Both the position numbers and the translations under genes were made by a program. This document shows, piece after piece, positions 24,936 through 37,059 of a DNA stretch of 64,000 nt; within the stretch, counting starts at the first letter, position 1, and each line of letters starts with the position of its first letter. Location: contig CM060985.1 of the NCBI GenBank assembly GCA_030765065.1, positions 5,208,001 through 5,272,000 of the forward strand, written 5' to 3'. The stretch is from Deroplatys truncata (lineage: Eukaryota; Arthropoda; Insecta; Mantodea; Mantidae). Under the pieces are notes generated by a model that did not search any database, was not told the origin of the DNA, and saw nothing but the letters and a program-made list of their open reading frames with translations.

Positions 24936-26090
24936 TCAGAGAAGAAGTAACAAATTTACACCACGATCATAAAGAGGGTCGTCTCAAACGATATTGGTAA
25001 TTATTTTCTCACGGACCAGGCTATAACACCTAATCTCAACGAGTAAATCACAAAAATGAGACAGACCCTTGTACTTGAATACGAACACATTTGAGTTATA
25101 AAAGAACAGTAGAGAAGTGTTATTGATATTACATCCCAAGCAATACATAGTCTTGAGAGACAGGAAAACGAAGGAGAATCGAATCTTATACACATGCGAT
25201 TCCTATGTCAAAATATTTCAATAAACTTCATGTAACAAGGTTTTACCTTACTTCCTTTTGTATGTTGGAATCAGCTTGTTAAATCTATAGAGAGAAAATT
25301 GTATGGTAATTTCAAAAACCACTCAACCTTCACCATTGAATATTACATTTTAAGATGTGGGGATGATGTCACCAAATTTCAATCCCGTTTCGTTGAATAT
25401 AAAAAGCTACTTTTGGTATTTTAATGATTTCCAGCGCAAACGAGTAAATGGGGAGGCTTAAGAATTTTAAAATTTAGTTATTTTAGGTCGGTTCATTTCC
25501 CTCATATTTTACTGAAGTAATATTTTTGGATTTGGATTATTCTTGAAAGTGACAAAAATGATAAGCTACCCTTACATTCAATGTGTAGCATGAACATCAA
25601 TATTCCTTGGCCTATCTAAATGAAACTTCGTGCAGCAGACGCTCCAAACGTATTCCGTGCCGCGTGTTTGTAGCCGGGGGGAGAGGTTATGCCAGGTGCC
25701 TTAGTTCATACCTGCTCTTCAAGATTAGGGGATGTAATAGTGCTAAAGAAAACATCATTCCAACACGTTTTCCTTAGACTTGGCTCTAACTGTAAGCAAT
25801 TTCTGTGAAAATAAAACAGCACAGCTACATAAGCAGTATGCAAGCTGTTTTTTTTAATCACAGTCATCATATCATTGTGTAACAAGCAATATTAAAAAGA
25901 TGGTTTGGTTTTTAATATTCACTACTTTTTCTACCCATTATCAAGTAACATATGTTCTTTATTTATCATAATATTGGTGCACTTTACCTTAGTGGTGACA
26001 ACAATTTAGGCCAGAAGTTACACATTTCCCCATTTGGTTGCATGCAAGACACCGTAACGGTAAACAGCCACTTATTTATACCACAACTCT
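24936..26090. other. AT-rich intergenic DNA, nothing recognised
   Basis: No gene, RNA gene or repeat was recognised in this ~1.1 kb. Confidence 0.45.
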
Positions 26091-26210
26091 ACTTTTTACT
26101 ATCTCTAGAAGTACGGGAGGTATTGCATTCCACCCAAAAATACAATAACGTGATTCACTGGAAACACAAGTTTTGAGACCCCCTGAATCCAAAGAAAGTA
26201 TATAACTGGT

Positions 26211-26974
26211 TACAGTAAGTAGGGGAAGTATTGTATTCCACCCAAAAATTCAATAACGAGATTCGCCAGAAATCAGATTTGAGATTCGCTGAATCCAAAG
26301 AATGTATTTTTAGAAAAAGATCCAAGTGTGTGTGTGTGTGGATCCGTGAACAGCATAACTCAAAAACGAAAAGTCGGTTAAAAACTAAACTTAGTGTTTA
26401 AGTTTACCACCTTCCAAGGATGCGACACGAAGATTTTAAAGAAAATCCCCCACTCCAAACTGTCCTTTACATTCGACATTTCTCCAAGGTTTACAAAAAT
26501 GGCTCTAACGATTTTTGTTAAACTACATATGCTTAAGCTATTTTCATGACAAAAAATATATCTTTCAATTTTCTAGTAATAGTCTGTAAATTCGTGTTTA
26601 TTGTGAATGACTTTTGATAATTACTAAACCTTACTGCACAACAAATGTAGATCTTGTTAAAACACAAAATGTATGTTCAAATAACGTTTGTATGGTGTTA
26701 ACCTTTCTTTGTCATCTCATTAGTTTGAATTTTCAAATACTTTATACTTCTCTTAACCGTAAATCGCTACTGTTTTTCTTTCTTTCTTTCTTTTTCGTGT
26801 TCATAAAGAGAACAGAATTTCAAAGCTATCACATGGCGATCAGCTTTGAGGGTTTGGCTATCGCTTACTTATACCTATAACAAAATGTGCAACTAAGACA
26901 TAAATGTTTATCTGTATTAACATGAAATAGATGTAAGAATAGTTTGTAGAGAAAGTCATGGGAATGCAACACAT
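26211..26974 (-). repeat. R880 repeat inserted in another R880 copy
   Basis: A second antisense copy begins at ACAGTAAGTAGGGGAAG and ends GAGAAAGTCATGGGAATGCAA. It contains its own CCACCCAAAAATTC, CAGCATAACTCAAAAACG and GAAAATCCCCCAC blocks in family order, so it is an independent copy. Confidence 0.6.
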
Positions 26975-27152
26975 ACTTTATAGAAGCAGCTCCGTGCCTG
27001 CGTGTCTGTGAACAACATAACTCCAAAACGAAACGTCGGTTAAATACCAACTTGATATTTAAGTTCAGCATCTTTCAAAGACGTGACATGAAGATTTTCA
27101 AGAAAATCCCCCCACCCCAAACAAACCTTTATATGGAAGATTTTTCGAAATT

Positions 27153-27164
27153 TGTTATTTTCTC
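27153..27164. repeat. target-site duplication, left copy
   Basis: TGTTATTTTCTC, identical to 27,531-27,542 on the other side of the SINE. Confidence 0.9.
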
Positions 27165-27530
27165 GAGCGGTTAGACCGCTTGCCTCCCATCTAGGCGGCC
27201 CGGGTTCAATCCCAGGGACCTGCATGTGGGATTTGTGGTGGACGAAGCGGCGTCTGGGCGGGTTTTCTCCGGGTTCTCCGGTTTCCCCCGCCATTCATTC
27301 CACCAACTGCTCCATCATCACCTTTCCTTTCATCCATTTCGCCAACATTTCGTTTCATCTACTTCCTTCATCCCATACCAGGCATCGGGCTGATCACCCA
27401 TCCTGGATGCTCTGTCTGATCCATGAGTGTCTGCTCCTCGACGGGCCTCTGACCCCAGGCACCCGCTTGTAAGTCCTGGGGGGTGTAAGTCCTACATAAG
27501 AGGAGGGTAAACCGATAATGAATGAATGAA
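27165..27530 (+). mobile_element. tRNA-derived SINE family 1 with 12-bp target-site duplication
   Basis: The 366-bp insert starts GAGCGGTTAGACCGCTTGCC with a tRNA-like head and a B-box GGTTCAATCCC at 27,203-27,213, then a C/T-rich body. It ends in a simple ATGA repeat (AATGAATGAATGAA). It is flanked by identical 12-mers TGTTATTTTCTC at 27,153-27,164 and 27,531-27,542, and the flanks rejoin to restore the R880 block TTTTCTCAAAATGGCTCTAA. This defines both ends of the element. Mobilisation by a partner LINE is expected for SINEs, but the partner is not identified. Confidence 0.9.
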
Positions 27531-27542
27531 TGTTATTTTCTC
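27531..27542. repeat. target-site duplication, right copy
   Basis: TGTTATTTTCTC, identical to 27,153-27,164. Confidence 0.9.
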
Positions 27543-28044
27543 AAAATGGCTCTAATGATTTTGATCAAAATACTCTCTGTTTAAGATATTTTCATGACAA
27601 ACGAAATATACATATTTGGAATTTTCTGAGAAGAGCCTCTGAATGACTTTCGTATAATTGGTAAAAGATGGACAACGTTTTACTACCAAGAAATGCAGAA
27701 CCCGTTAAAGCACATAGTTTGGCATACATATATTTTATGAAATTAGCTATTTCCCAGATATTTTTTGTTATTGGTTTGAATACTTTTTGTAACTGGGAAG
27801 TCGCTACTCGTTTTGTTTTTATTGCGGTCATACAAACAGCATGGAATTTCAAAGCATCACGTAGTGACATGCTTTTTGAAAATGTGACTATCGGTTTATC
27901 TACGTATTCTACAACGAAATGTGAATTTAATTGACGACTTTTAATCGCGTAGGCCATTACGGACGGTGAAGGAATGAAATGGTTAAAATGATGCTCAAAT
28001 GGGCCCGAGGTTCCTAGAGCTTAGAGTTACTGACATTCATCTTC

Positions 28045-28155
28045 TCAGGATAAGGGAAAACCCCGGAAAAAAACTTTATCCAGGTAACACACTCTAGCCG
28101 AGATTCGAACTCGGGACCTCCTGAATATGAGGCAGACCCCCACACCACAGAGATG
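28045..28155 (-). mobile_element. tRNA-derived SINE fragment (antisense)
   Basis: The minus strand reads GTGGTGTGGGGGTCTGCCTC, then GAGTTCGAATCTCGGC (near-consensus pol III B box at 28,102-28,112), then TCCGGGGTTTTCCCTTATCC, a typical insect SINE body. It is a third SINE type in this window, and the ends were not resolved. Confidence 0.65.
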
Positions 28156-28359
28156 GGCTAAATGTGACTTGCAAGTTTATCTGGATTATCCAGATATAGA
28201 AATAGATTTAGTAGAAATAATTTATAGAATGGTGGAGAATGCAACACGTTATATTTTTCTCGTGGTAATGTAAAGGGCACTATCGTTTTATACTTACAAC
28301 CAAGTTTGTTATGACAGTTAAAAAGAAGTAGGAAAGGTAGAATAAGAGTGAAAAATTGA

Positions 28360-28870
28360 ATGCAGGTGGCGCCGCGACTCGCATTCGGGAGGTCCCTGGT
28401 TCGCTTCCCGGGTCGTCAGACGAATGCTGAAGCGGTCTCACTCAGCTCCCGAATTTCCTGTTCCTCCATATCGCTCCATTCCTCATTTCATTCATCCTTA
28501 ACCCCGCTAGGTCTGTTTCAGGGTTGGATGGTGTCGGCGATGGTGTTCCGGTGCGGCGTGGCAGGGAAAAAGGATGCTCTCGTGGAACCTTATTCGTCTC
28601 TCGGTCTTCGATTTGTTGCCGGGGTATACGGATCGCCTCTTAGGGGCGTTGGACCCTCTGTTTGGGGCGGGGTCCCTAGTTTGCCTGCTCGACTGCGGGG
28701 GGTCTCAATCTGGAAACTTTGGGGACCCTGTCATTGCTGTGCCGTCCGGTGTCTCTCACCTCGCCCCTCCATCCCGGGGGCGCTCCCTCGAGGGACACAG
28801 GCACAATATCGTCATTCACTGGATCGAGGCCGAGTCCCTCCGTTACACATTCCATTCCAGACCAGGGAAG
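28360..28870 (+). mobile_element. tRNA-derived SINE family 2, longest copy
   Basis: The tRNA-like head carries GGTGGCGCCGCGACTCGCATT and a B-box-like GGTTCGCTTCCC. It is followed by CCCGAATTTCCTGTTCCTCC and GTTTCAGGGTTGG blocks and a 3' part with TCTGGAAACTTTGGGGACCC. It is GC-rich compared with the AT-rich surroundings. The same order of blocks occurs at 32,240-32,660 (plus) and, in reverse, at 24,557-24,775 and 52,530-52,790. Reading frames through it carry no motif. Confidence 0.65.
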
Positions 28871-31800
28871 AGAAGCATTTTAAGAATTCAGAACGTAAAA
28901 CATAATACAAAGTATCTAAGTCTAACATCATAAGTTATTTCCCAAGCTTTTTCTTTCTTTCTTCAGATTTTTAATTTGAAAGCAACTGAATTTTCAGAAT
29001 AGCGAGCTTTCAAATAAGGAACCAACGGCAACAAAAGCACATCAACCGTTTTGCATTAACACTTTTGAGAATTTAGCTTATATGTCATCCTAACCGAATA
29101 AAACAGGTACATAGAAACGACATATTTTGCGCTAAACGTTGTTTCCTCGTATCTATTAACGAGTTCTCGTTTTAGATACAATAGCTGTTTTTACTTTACG
29201 TCCACTATACGGTTGGCTCGGTGTGTGTAAGGGGGAATTATATTTCAAATAAAAGAATCTTTTCAGTAATAAACGCAAAACATATCTCATTTTGAAGAAA
29301 ACTGAATGTTGCAACTGCTTCAACAGTTAGACATTAATATTACTTTTGGTTCCGTATTTTTAAAAAGCTAATTGAATATTATCGGAATTATTAAATGTAC
29401 CAACTGCATGGAACTACATACATATAGCGCTAAACGTTGTGATCAATCTTTATAAAAATTAAAAAGTAAAACATACTTATATTGAAGATAATAAACACCC
29501 TCTGCTGCCGGTGTTCACATAGAACAGTCCATTGTGTGGTAAATATGAAACTATTATTATTATTATTATTATTATTAGCAACAAGCGTTAAAACAAGATA
29601 TACATCACGTGAAACTTGTTTCTCAAGCAAATTACTTAATAATGCATCTTAAACTTCTGTAGCACCCGCATAAAGAGTGCAATATTTTTTCTTAAACAAC
29701 ATATTATGTAAAGAAAATGTTAATTTATTTCTCTTGGATAGCTCTAGTAAAGAGCTCTTTCCTCTTAGAGTCAGGTTGCTGAATTATACATACACAAAAG
29801 TAAATGTGACCTTTGAGGCGATACCGGCGCTTATGTCGGCTATAGCCAAGCATGACTAGTCGAGAAGATATTCCTTCCCCCTCTGGTCCACCGGAAAACA
29901 TTTCGACCCTTCTGTATATTTATACTACAGGACCCAAGGCAAATTATACGCTATTTACGGCTCTAAAAGACAACCCCTTGTGCAGAAGTCTGCACTGTTA
30001 AAACATTGCACTTATTCAATAGGAGTGGCAAAAATCATACGTTATGTTACAACTTCCAAAAGCGATGTCAACCTTATTTTGAATTACGTAGCAAAATTAC
30101 AAGCCCATATGTACCAATGGTCACTATTTGACCAATACGTGCACGTACAAATTACAGGTTCTTACAACTTTCAACCCTGTACTCGTGCAATGTATAAACA
30201 GAGAAACCGATATCTTGTATTTACAACTAACTCTCGGTGGTGGCATTTCCAAAGAGGTTAACTTGGGAGTCACAAGCAGTTTCTGTGTTATTAAACAACT
30301 GCGGTACGAGGTTTGCGTAGTTATCTAAAGAGCGCCAAAGGTTCCACAAGTTGGAGGGAGATGAGCGAGCACCAAGGGGAACGTTCAGTGTAAATAATAC
30401 AGTTTAACGTCGACATTCGCAATTATGAGACGGGGGAGGTATCGTTGATTGCTTTGTGTCAATACAGGCTAGTACTTGCAGTTATCTTCCTGCCACCACA
30501 ACTTCCAACTTTAACTTTATTATAAATGCGCCAAAGCTTCCTGTTCATGTGGTATAGACGAAACAATAACGCTCCCGATCCTCTAATAATGTAAAGTTTC
30601 CGGTCCTTACAATACAATTGTTCAAATGTAATAACCGGAAGAGAATAATACAAATTCATGCAAGTATTAATCTGTAGTTATTACCCAACGCAGCATCGTT
30701 TTATTCTTAGTGACAAGAGTAATTTAGCTAACCTCTCAACCGGTTTCAATAATTCAACACTGTTGTTCTTGCCGGACATGATATAAAATATTAAAACTGC
30801 GCATTTTAAAATTTATGTCACCCAAATTAAATTCCTTTCGCTGAATATATCAAGAGTAGGTTTTAGGGCACTTAATTGTAAATATGTGAACATTACATTG
30901 CTCGAGGATATGACCAAATTTGCCTGTCATTTCTCACCGAGTCGTTCGGGAGGCCCCGTTCTTTCATATGATACTCTCCCGGCCCAACTCGCTCGAGTAT
31001 ACCGGTTGGTTCACATGGCCCATTACTCTTACTTTCTTTTACTACATACACAAATTCCATTTTATCATCACCCGTAAGCAAAATATGTTCCAAAAAAAAC
31101 AACTCAGTCAACTTATAGATAAACATTACAAATTATGTTATAATGGAACAACAGTCCAGAAATTGCACAACTGTTATTAAAGTAAAGTATGTTACTGCCA
31201 AATTGTTCAAAAGTTGTTGCTGTAAATGAATGATATACACAGCTAGGTCCACTACTGAAAAAGAAGCTAGTTGAACCTATTTAAAATCTCGTTTTCTTAT
31301 GAGGTACAGCTGAGAAAACCTTGCTAATGACAAATGACGATCTCTGAGAGCAGCTTAATGTTGTACAATATGAAATCTGATAAAAATAAAACCAAAGACA
31401 GTTTTCTTGAAAGAAAATTTAAAACATTTCACAGAATGTATATTCAGGTTGAATATGTATGACCTGGTTCTAGACCAATTTCAAGTGTACATTATGGAGT
31501 TCATTTTCAAGATCTAGATGAAAAACTAGGTAAAAATACCATACATTATCGTGCTCCATCTCATATACTTGGAGCTAAGGAATCAACTTAAAGTAATAAC
31601 TTAGCTTCCGGTAAACGAATGTTGCTGTGAATGAATACAAAGTCACCAACAGTTTCAGGTGATATAAAATATAACATAGCGATAAGTTAGTTTTGTTTTA
31701 GCAATTTACACTTCCAACAAATGAACGCTGCCGTGAATAAATTTCATTAGTTCCAATAATTTTAAGGATCCAATAACTAATAATCTGCCACCCAATTATG

Positions 31801-32239
31801 GTTTCATAGAAGGGGCAGATTTAGTGTTTCAGTTAAAAAGTGGTGATGATTTTCATAAAGAGATGAGTAATGTAGTGCTTACCGATCTCCTTCAGAGTCT
31901 GGAATGTAATAGTAATGGACAACGCTAAAGAAAGTATCTCCAATACAAATTCTAGGAAAGATGAGATTCAAAGCAACAATATACCGAATAATAAACTAAA
32001 GCACATTACATTCACATAAGCACGATTGTATTTCACTTGCATCACATCACACCAGCTTGAGCTATGTGTAAGGAAGCCACTGAGCCTTCCCCTTGGGTCT
32101 GGTCACTCTGGGCGTTCCAACAGCAAATGAGACAAATGCCAAACGGAATGGTCTGAGAGAGGGACACCCAACCAGCCCGTATGCAGGAGCTCATTTGTGT
32201 CCGAAGGCATGGATGGTGCCCAAAACTCGTTCGATGGAC
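28871..32239. other. 3.4 kb of AT-rich intergenic DNA
   Basis: No gene, RNA gene or transposon was recognised. It contains only a short (ATT)n microsatellite (29,551-29,578). A 16-bp stretch near 31,885 on the minus strand has acceptor-like and donor-like flanks but is too short to call. Confidence 0.45.
29551..29578. repeat. (ATT)n microsatellite
   Basis: About nine tandem ATT units. Confidence 0.95.
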
Positions 32240-32660
32240 AGCTCTAGTGCCGGGTTCCATCCCAGGCGAACGCCCATTCTGACCCATGGATTTTTCGTAG
32301 TTTGCCCGGGTCGGCAAGCGAATGCTGGGTGGTTCATCTTCAACCACAACTCACCTACACCCATGATATTCCTTGACATCTGTTTCACGGTTTTAGGACC
32401 ATGCGACAGTGTTCGGCGGGTTGTGGCTGCACGTAGCTGTGTACTCTGTGGAAGTTTCATCCTAACGTAGTCTAAGAACCGATCAGCTGGAACCCGCCTC
32501 TGGGTGTCTTCGGGGCGGGGGTAGCTCCGTGGGCAACCGGATGCTTGGAACCCAATAGAGTGGGCTCGGGCGGCGTTAAAGCCATTCATTCTAGAAACAT
32601 TAGGGACCCCGTCTCTGCTTACGTCCCGCGCATCCGGTACTGGTTGCCCTTCGGGTCTCT
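32240..32660 (+). mobile_element. tRNA-derived SINE family 2 copy adjoining satellite 3
   Basis: A GC-rich copy with a B-box-like GGGTTCCATCCCAGG near 32,253, then CCCGGGTCGGCAAGCGAATG (compare CCCGGGTCGTCAGACGAATG at 28,405). Further along it reads TAGAAACATTAGGGACCCCG, matching the 24.6- and 28.7-kb copies. Its 3' end passes without a break into the first, diverged monomers of the 81-bp satellite. Confidence 0.6.
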
Positions 32661-35600
32661 CACCCTCAACCCTCTCACCCCGGGACACTGTAGAAGCACA
32701 AGCGATCGGTCGGTGCTGTACCCCGGATTCGAGACTCTCGCCCTCATCCCTCTCACACGGGGAGACGGTAGAAGCACAAGCGGCCGGTCGGTGCTGTACC
32801 CCGGTTTCGGGTCTCTCGCCTCATTCCTCTCACCCGGGGACACGGTAGAAGCACAAGCGGCCGGGCGCTGCTGTACCCCTGTTTCGGGTCTCTCCCCTCA
32901 TCCCTCTCAACCGGGGTCAGGTAGAAACACAACGGCCCGACTAGTGGTGCTGTGCGCCCGTGTCAGGTCTGTTCCCTCATTCCTCTCTCTCGGGGGTCAC
33001 GGTAGTAACACAAGGGGCCGAAAGCGCGGTGCTGTGCCCCGGTTTTATGTCTGTTCCCTCATTCCTCTCTCTCGGAGGTCACGGTAGAAACACTAGGGGC
33101 CGAAAGGCGGAGCTGCGCCCCGGTTTTATGTCTGTTCCCTCATTCCTCTCTCCCGGGGGTCACGGTAGAAACACAAGGGCCCGACTGGAGGTGCTGTGTC
33201 CCGGTTTTATGTCTGTTCCCTCATTCCTCTCTCCCGGAGGTCACGGTAGAAACACAAACGGCCGACTGGAGGTGCTGTGTCCCGGTTTTATGTCTGTTCC
33301 CTCATTCCTCTCTCCCGGAGGTCACGGTAGAAACACAAACGGCCGACTGGAGGTGCTGTGCCCCGGTTTTATGTCTGTTCTCTCATTCCTCTCTCTCGGA
33401 GGTCACGGTAGAAACACTAGGGGCCGAAAGGCGGAGCTGCGCCCCGGTTTTATGTCTGTTCCCTCATTCCTCTCTCCCGGGGGTCACGGTAGAAACACAA
33501 GGGCCCGACTGGAGGTGCTGTGTCCCGGTTTTATGTCTGTTCCCTCATTCCTCTCTCCCGGAGGTCACGGTAGAAACACAAACGGCCGACTGGAGGTGCT
33601 GTGTCCCGGTTTTATGTCTGTTCCCTCATTCCTCTCTCCCGGAGGTCACGGTAGAAACACAAACGGCCGACTGGAGGTGCTGTGCCCCGGTTTTATGTCT
33701 GTTCCCTCATTCCTCTCTCCCGGAGGTCACGGTAGAAACACAAGAGGCAGACCAGAGGTGCTGTGTGCCGGTTTTATGTCTGTTCCCTCATTCCTCTCAC
33801 GGAGGTCACGGCAGAAAAACAAGGGGCCGACTGGAGGTGCTGTGCGCCGGTTTTATGTCAGTTCCCTCATTCCTCTCTGTCGGAGGTCTCGGTAGAAACA
33901 CAAGGGTCCGACTGGAGGTGCTATGCGCCCGTGTCAAGTCTGTTCCCTCATTCCTCTCTCCCGGAGGTCACGGTAGAAACACAAGAGGCAGACCAGAGGT
34001 ACTGTGTGCCGGTTTTATGTCTGTTCCCTCATTCCTCTCTCCCGGAGGTCACGGTAGAAACACAAACGGCCGACTGGAGGTGCTGTGTCCCGGTTTTATG
34101 TCTGTTCCCTCATTCCTCTCTCCCGGAGGTCACGGTAGAAACACAAACGGCCGACTGGAGGTGCTGTGCCCCGGTTTTATGTCTGTTCCCTCATTCCTCT
34201 CTCCCGGAGGTCACGGTAGAAACACAAGAGGCAGACCAGAGGTGCTGTGTGCCGGTTTTATGTCTGTTCCCTCATTCGTCTCTCACGGAGGTCACGGCAG
34301 AAAAACAAGGGGCCGACTGGAGGTGCTGTGCGCCGGTTTTATGTCTGTTCCCTCATTCCTCTCTGTCGGAGGTCTCGGTAGAAACACAAGGGTCCGACTG
34401 GAGGTGCTATGCGCCCGTGTCAAGTCTGTTCCCTCATTCCTCTCTCCCGGAGGTCACGGTAGAAAAACAAGAGCCCGACTGGAGGTGCTGTGCCCCGGTT
34501 TTATGTCTGTTCCCTCATTCCTCTCTCCCGGAGGTCACGGTAGAAACACAAGGGCCCGACTGACGGTGCTGTGTCCCGGTTTTATATCTGTTCCCTCATT
34601 CCTCTCTCTCGGAGGTCACGGTAGAAACACAAGGGGCCGAAAGCGCGGTGCTGTGCCCCGGTTTTATGTCTGTTCCCTCATTCCTCTCTGCCGAAGGTCA
34701 CGATAGAAACACAAGAGCCGGACTGGAGGTGCTGTGCCCCGGTTTTATGTCTGTTCCCTCATTCCTCTCTCCCGGAAGTCACGATAGAAACACAAGGGCC
34801 CGACTGACGGTGCTGTGTCCCGGTTTTATGTCTGTTCCCTCATTTCTCTCTCCCTGAGGTCACGGTAGAAACACAAGGGCCCGATTGACGGTGCTGTGCC
34901 CCGGTTTTATGTCTGTTCCCTCATTCCTCTCTCCCGGAGGTCACGGTAGATACACAAGGGGCCGACTACAGGTGCTGTGCCCCGGTTTTATGTCTGTTCC
35001 CTCATTCCTCTCTCCCGGAGGTCACGGTAGAAACACAAGGGCCCGATTGACGGTGCTGTGCCCCGGTTTTATGTCTGTTCCCTCATTGCTCTCTCCCGGA
35101 GGTCACGGTAGAAACACAAACGGCCGACTGGAGGTGCTGTGCGCCGGTTTTATGTCTGTTCCCTCATTCCTCTCTCCCGGAGGTCACGGTAGAATCACAA
35201 GGGGCCGACTAGAGGTGCTGTGCGCCGGTTTTATGTCTGTTCCCTCATTTCTCTCTCCCTGAGGTCACGGTAGAAACACAAGGGGCCGACTAGAGGTGCT
35301 GTGCGCCGGTTTTATGTCTGTTCCCTCATTCCTCTCTCCCGGAGGTCACGGTAGAAACACAAGGGCCCGACTGACGGTGCTGTGTCCCGGTTTTATATCT
35401 GTTCCCTCATTCCTCTCTCCCGGAGGTCACGGTAGAAACACAAGGGGCCGACTAGAGGTGCTGTGCCCCGGTTTTATGTCTGTTCCCTCATTTCTCTCTC
35501 CCTGAGGTCACGGTAGAAACACAAGGGGCCGACTAGAGGTGCTGTGCCCCGGTTTTATATCTGTTCCCTCATTTCTTTCTCCCGGAGGTCACGGTAGAAA

Positions 35601-35880
35601 CACAAGGTCCCGACTGACGGTGCTGTGTCCCGGTTTTATGTCTGTTCCCTCATTTCTCTCTCCCTGAGGTCACGGTAGAAACACAAGGGCCCGATTGACA
35701 GTGCTGTGCCCCGGTTTTATGTCTGTTCCCTCATTCCTCTCTCCCGGAGGTCACAGTAGAAACACAAGGGGCCGACTAGAGGTGCTGTGCGCCGGTTTTA
35801 TGTCTGTTCCCTCATTCCTCTCTCCCGGAGGTCACGGTAGAAACACAGGGGCCCAACTGACGGTGCTGTGCCCAGGTTTC
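32660..35880. repeat. 81-bp satellite 3 (~40 monomers)
   Basis: The monomer contains GAGGTGCTGTGCCCCGG, TTTTATGTCTGTTCCCTC, ATTCCTCTCTCCCGGAGG and TCACGGTAGAAACACAAGG. The TCACGGTAG word is at 33,241 and 33,322, and 32,996 to 35,831 spans exactly 35 x 81 bp. A four-monomer higher-order unit (324 bp) is marked by GGGCCGAAAGGCGGAGC at 33,097 and 33,421. The first four or five monomers (32,660-32,990) are clearly more diverged. Small compensating indels move the open frame several times, so the 27-residue-periodic frames are not a gene. Confidence 0.95.
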
Positions 35881-36328
35881 CGTTTGTGCGTAGCTGCACC
35901 TCTACCCTATAAATGTGTTTAACTTTTTTAAAATTCATTTATTTAAGGTAGCTTTTTAGCTGGTAAGTTAGTTACCATCGATCACTTTATTTTCCAGAGT
36001 AATAGCGACAAATTAATTTGCGTGAATACACAAACGCTTGTTGAAACATTAAATATTGTAGTTTTGAAAACTATAAACCATAAATGTGACGTTATCTTGC
36101 ATGATTTTCTCTAGTCACTCTTCTACAAACTGTGGTTAATAGAGCTCATTGTTCTGTCTATTTGTTGTTATTGGAGATAAACGTTTACAGAAACTGTTTA
36201 ATTACACATTTCACGTAAACAGAAAAGTCACTGAAATGTTTAAAAGCTATTCGACATATGCTGGCGTGTCACTCTTTCATGACATCGCGAGAAACAACTG
36301 AATAGAGACAGCACTTGGTATTAAAAAA
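35881..36328. other. AT-rich DNA with a small R880-like remnant
   Basis: Between about 36,085 and 36,235 a GATTTTCTCTAGTCACTCTTC block and GGAGATAAACGTTTACAG resemble the start of R880. Nothing else was recognised. Confidence 0.4.
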
Positions 36329-37021
36329 TCTGATGTGTCGCACTCACATGACTTTCCCTACTCTTGTATAAACTATTTATACAGACGCTTATTCTCCATC
36401 TACTTCATGTTAATCGAGATATCGAGATGTTAATCTTATTACTAATTTTCTTGTAGATGCAAGAGGAATATGGTAGGCTTTAAGCGACAGTCAAATGTTT
36501 GAAGAGCTGGTTGCTATGTGGAGCATTGCATTCTGAATACCTGTCCAGGACATAAAAAATGAATAACGAATTTGAGGTAAAGTATAGGTATTGGAAAATT
36601 TAAGGGAATAACAAGCAATATCTCGAAAATGGTTCACTGAACCAAAAAAATGTATATGAAATAAATTGTGTATTTTAACGCGATCTACATTTTTTGTGTA
36701 GTAAAATTTCGTCTCCCTCTTATGGTTTACCAGTTATGCAAACGTCGTTCACAATGAAGAATACTTTTAGAAACATTCCCAGAAAATTCGAGATATACAT
36801 TTTATTTGTCATGAAAGTATCTAAAATATATGATATTTTAATCAAAATCGTTAGAGCCATTTTTGAGAAAATTAAAATTTTCGAAAAATGTTCCATGTAA
36901 AGGATAATCTGGGGTGGGGGATTTTCATGAAAACCTTCGTGTCGCATCTCTGGAAGATACTGAACCTAAATACCAAGTTTGGTGTTTATCCGACTGTTCG
37001 TTTCTGAGTTATGCTGTTCAA

Positions 37022-37059
<38 letters not shown>

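Larger units (their letters stand above)
26091..27935 (-). repeat. R880 repeat copy (antisense) interrupted twice
   Basis: The host copy starts with a degenerate ACTTTTTACTATCTCTA at 26,091, is interrupted at about 26,210 after CTGAATCCAAAGAAAG, and resumes at about 26,975 (GTGCCTGCGTGTCTGTGAAC). It is interrupted again by a SINE (27,165-27,530) and fades out near 27,935. The first interruption falls at the same internal position as in the nested pair at 2.1-3.9 kb. Confidence 0.6.

Noticed and set aside
28360..28905. A 181-codon reading frame as a gene
   Set aside because: It lies entirely in a GC-rich SINE copy whose family recurs in other positions and orientations.
31880..31900. A 16-bp micro-exon on the minus strand (TTCCAG acceptor, GGTAAGC donor)
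   Set aside because: It is too short and isolated, with no neighbouring coding segment; chance matches of this size are expected.
32960..34706. A repeat protein in satellite 3
   Set aside because: Compensating +1 and -2 indels shift the periodic frame several times, with no start, splice or domain evidence.
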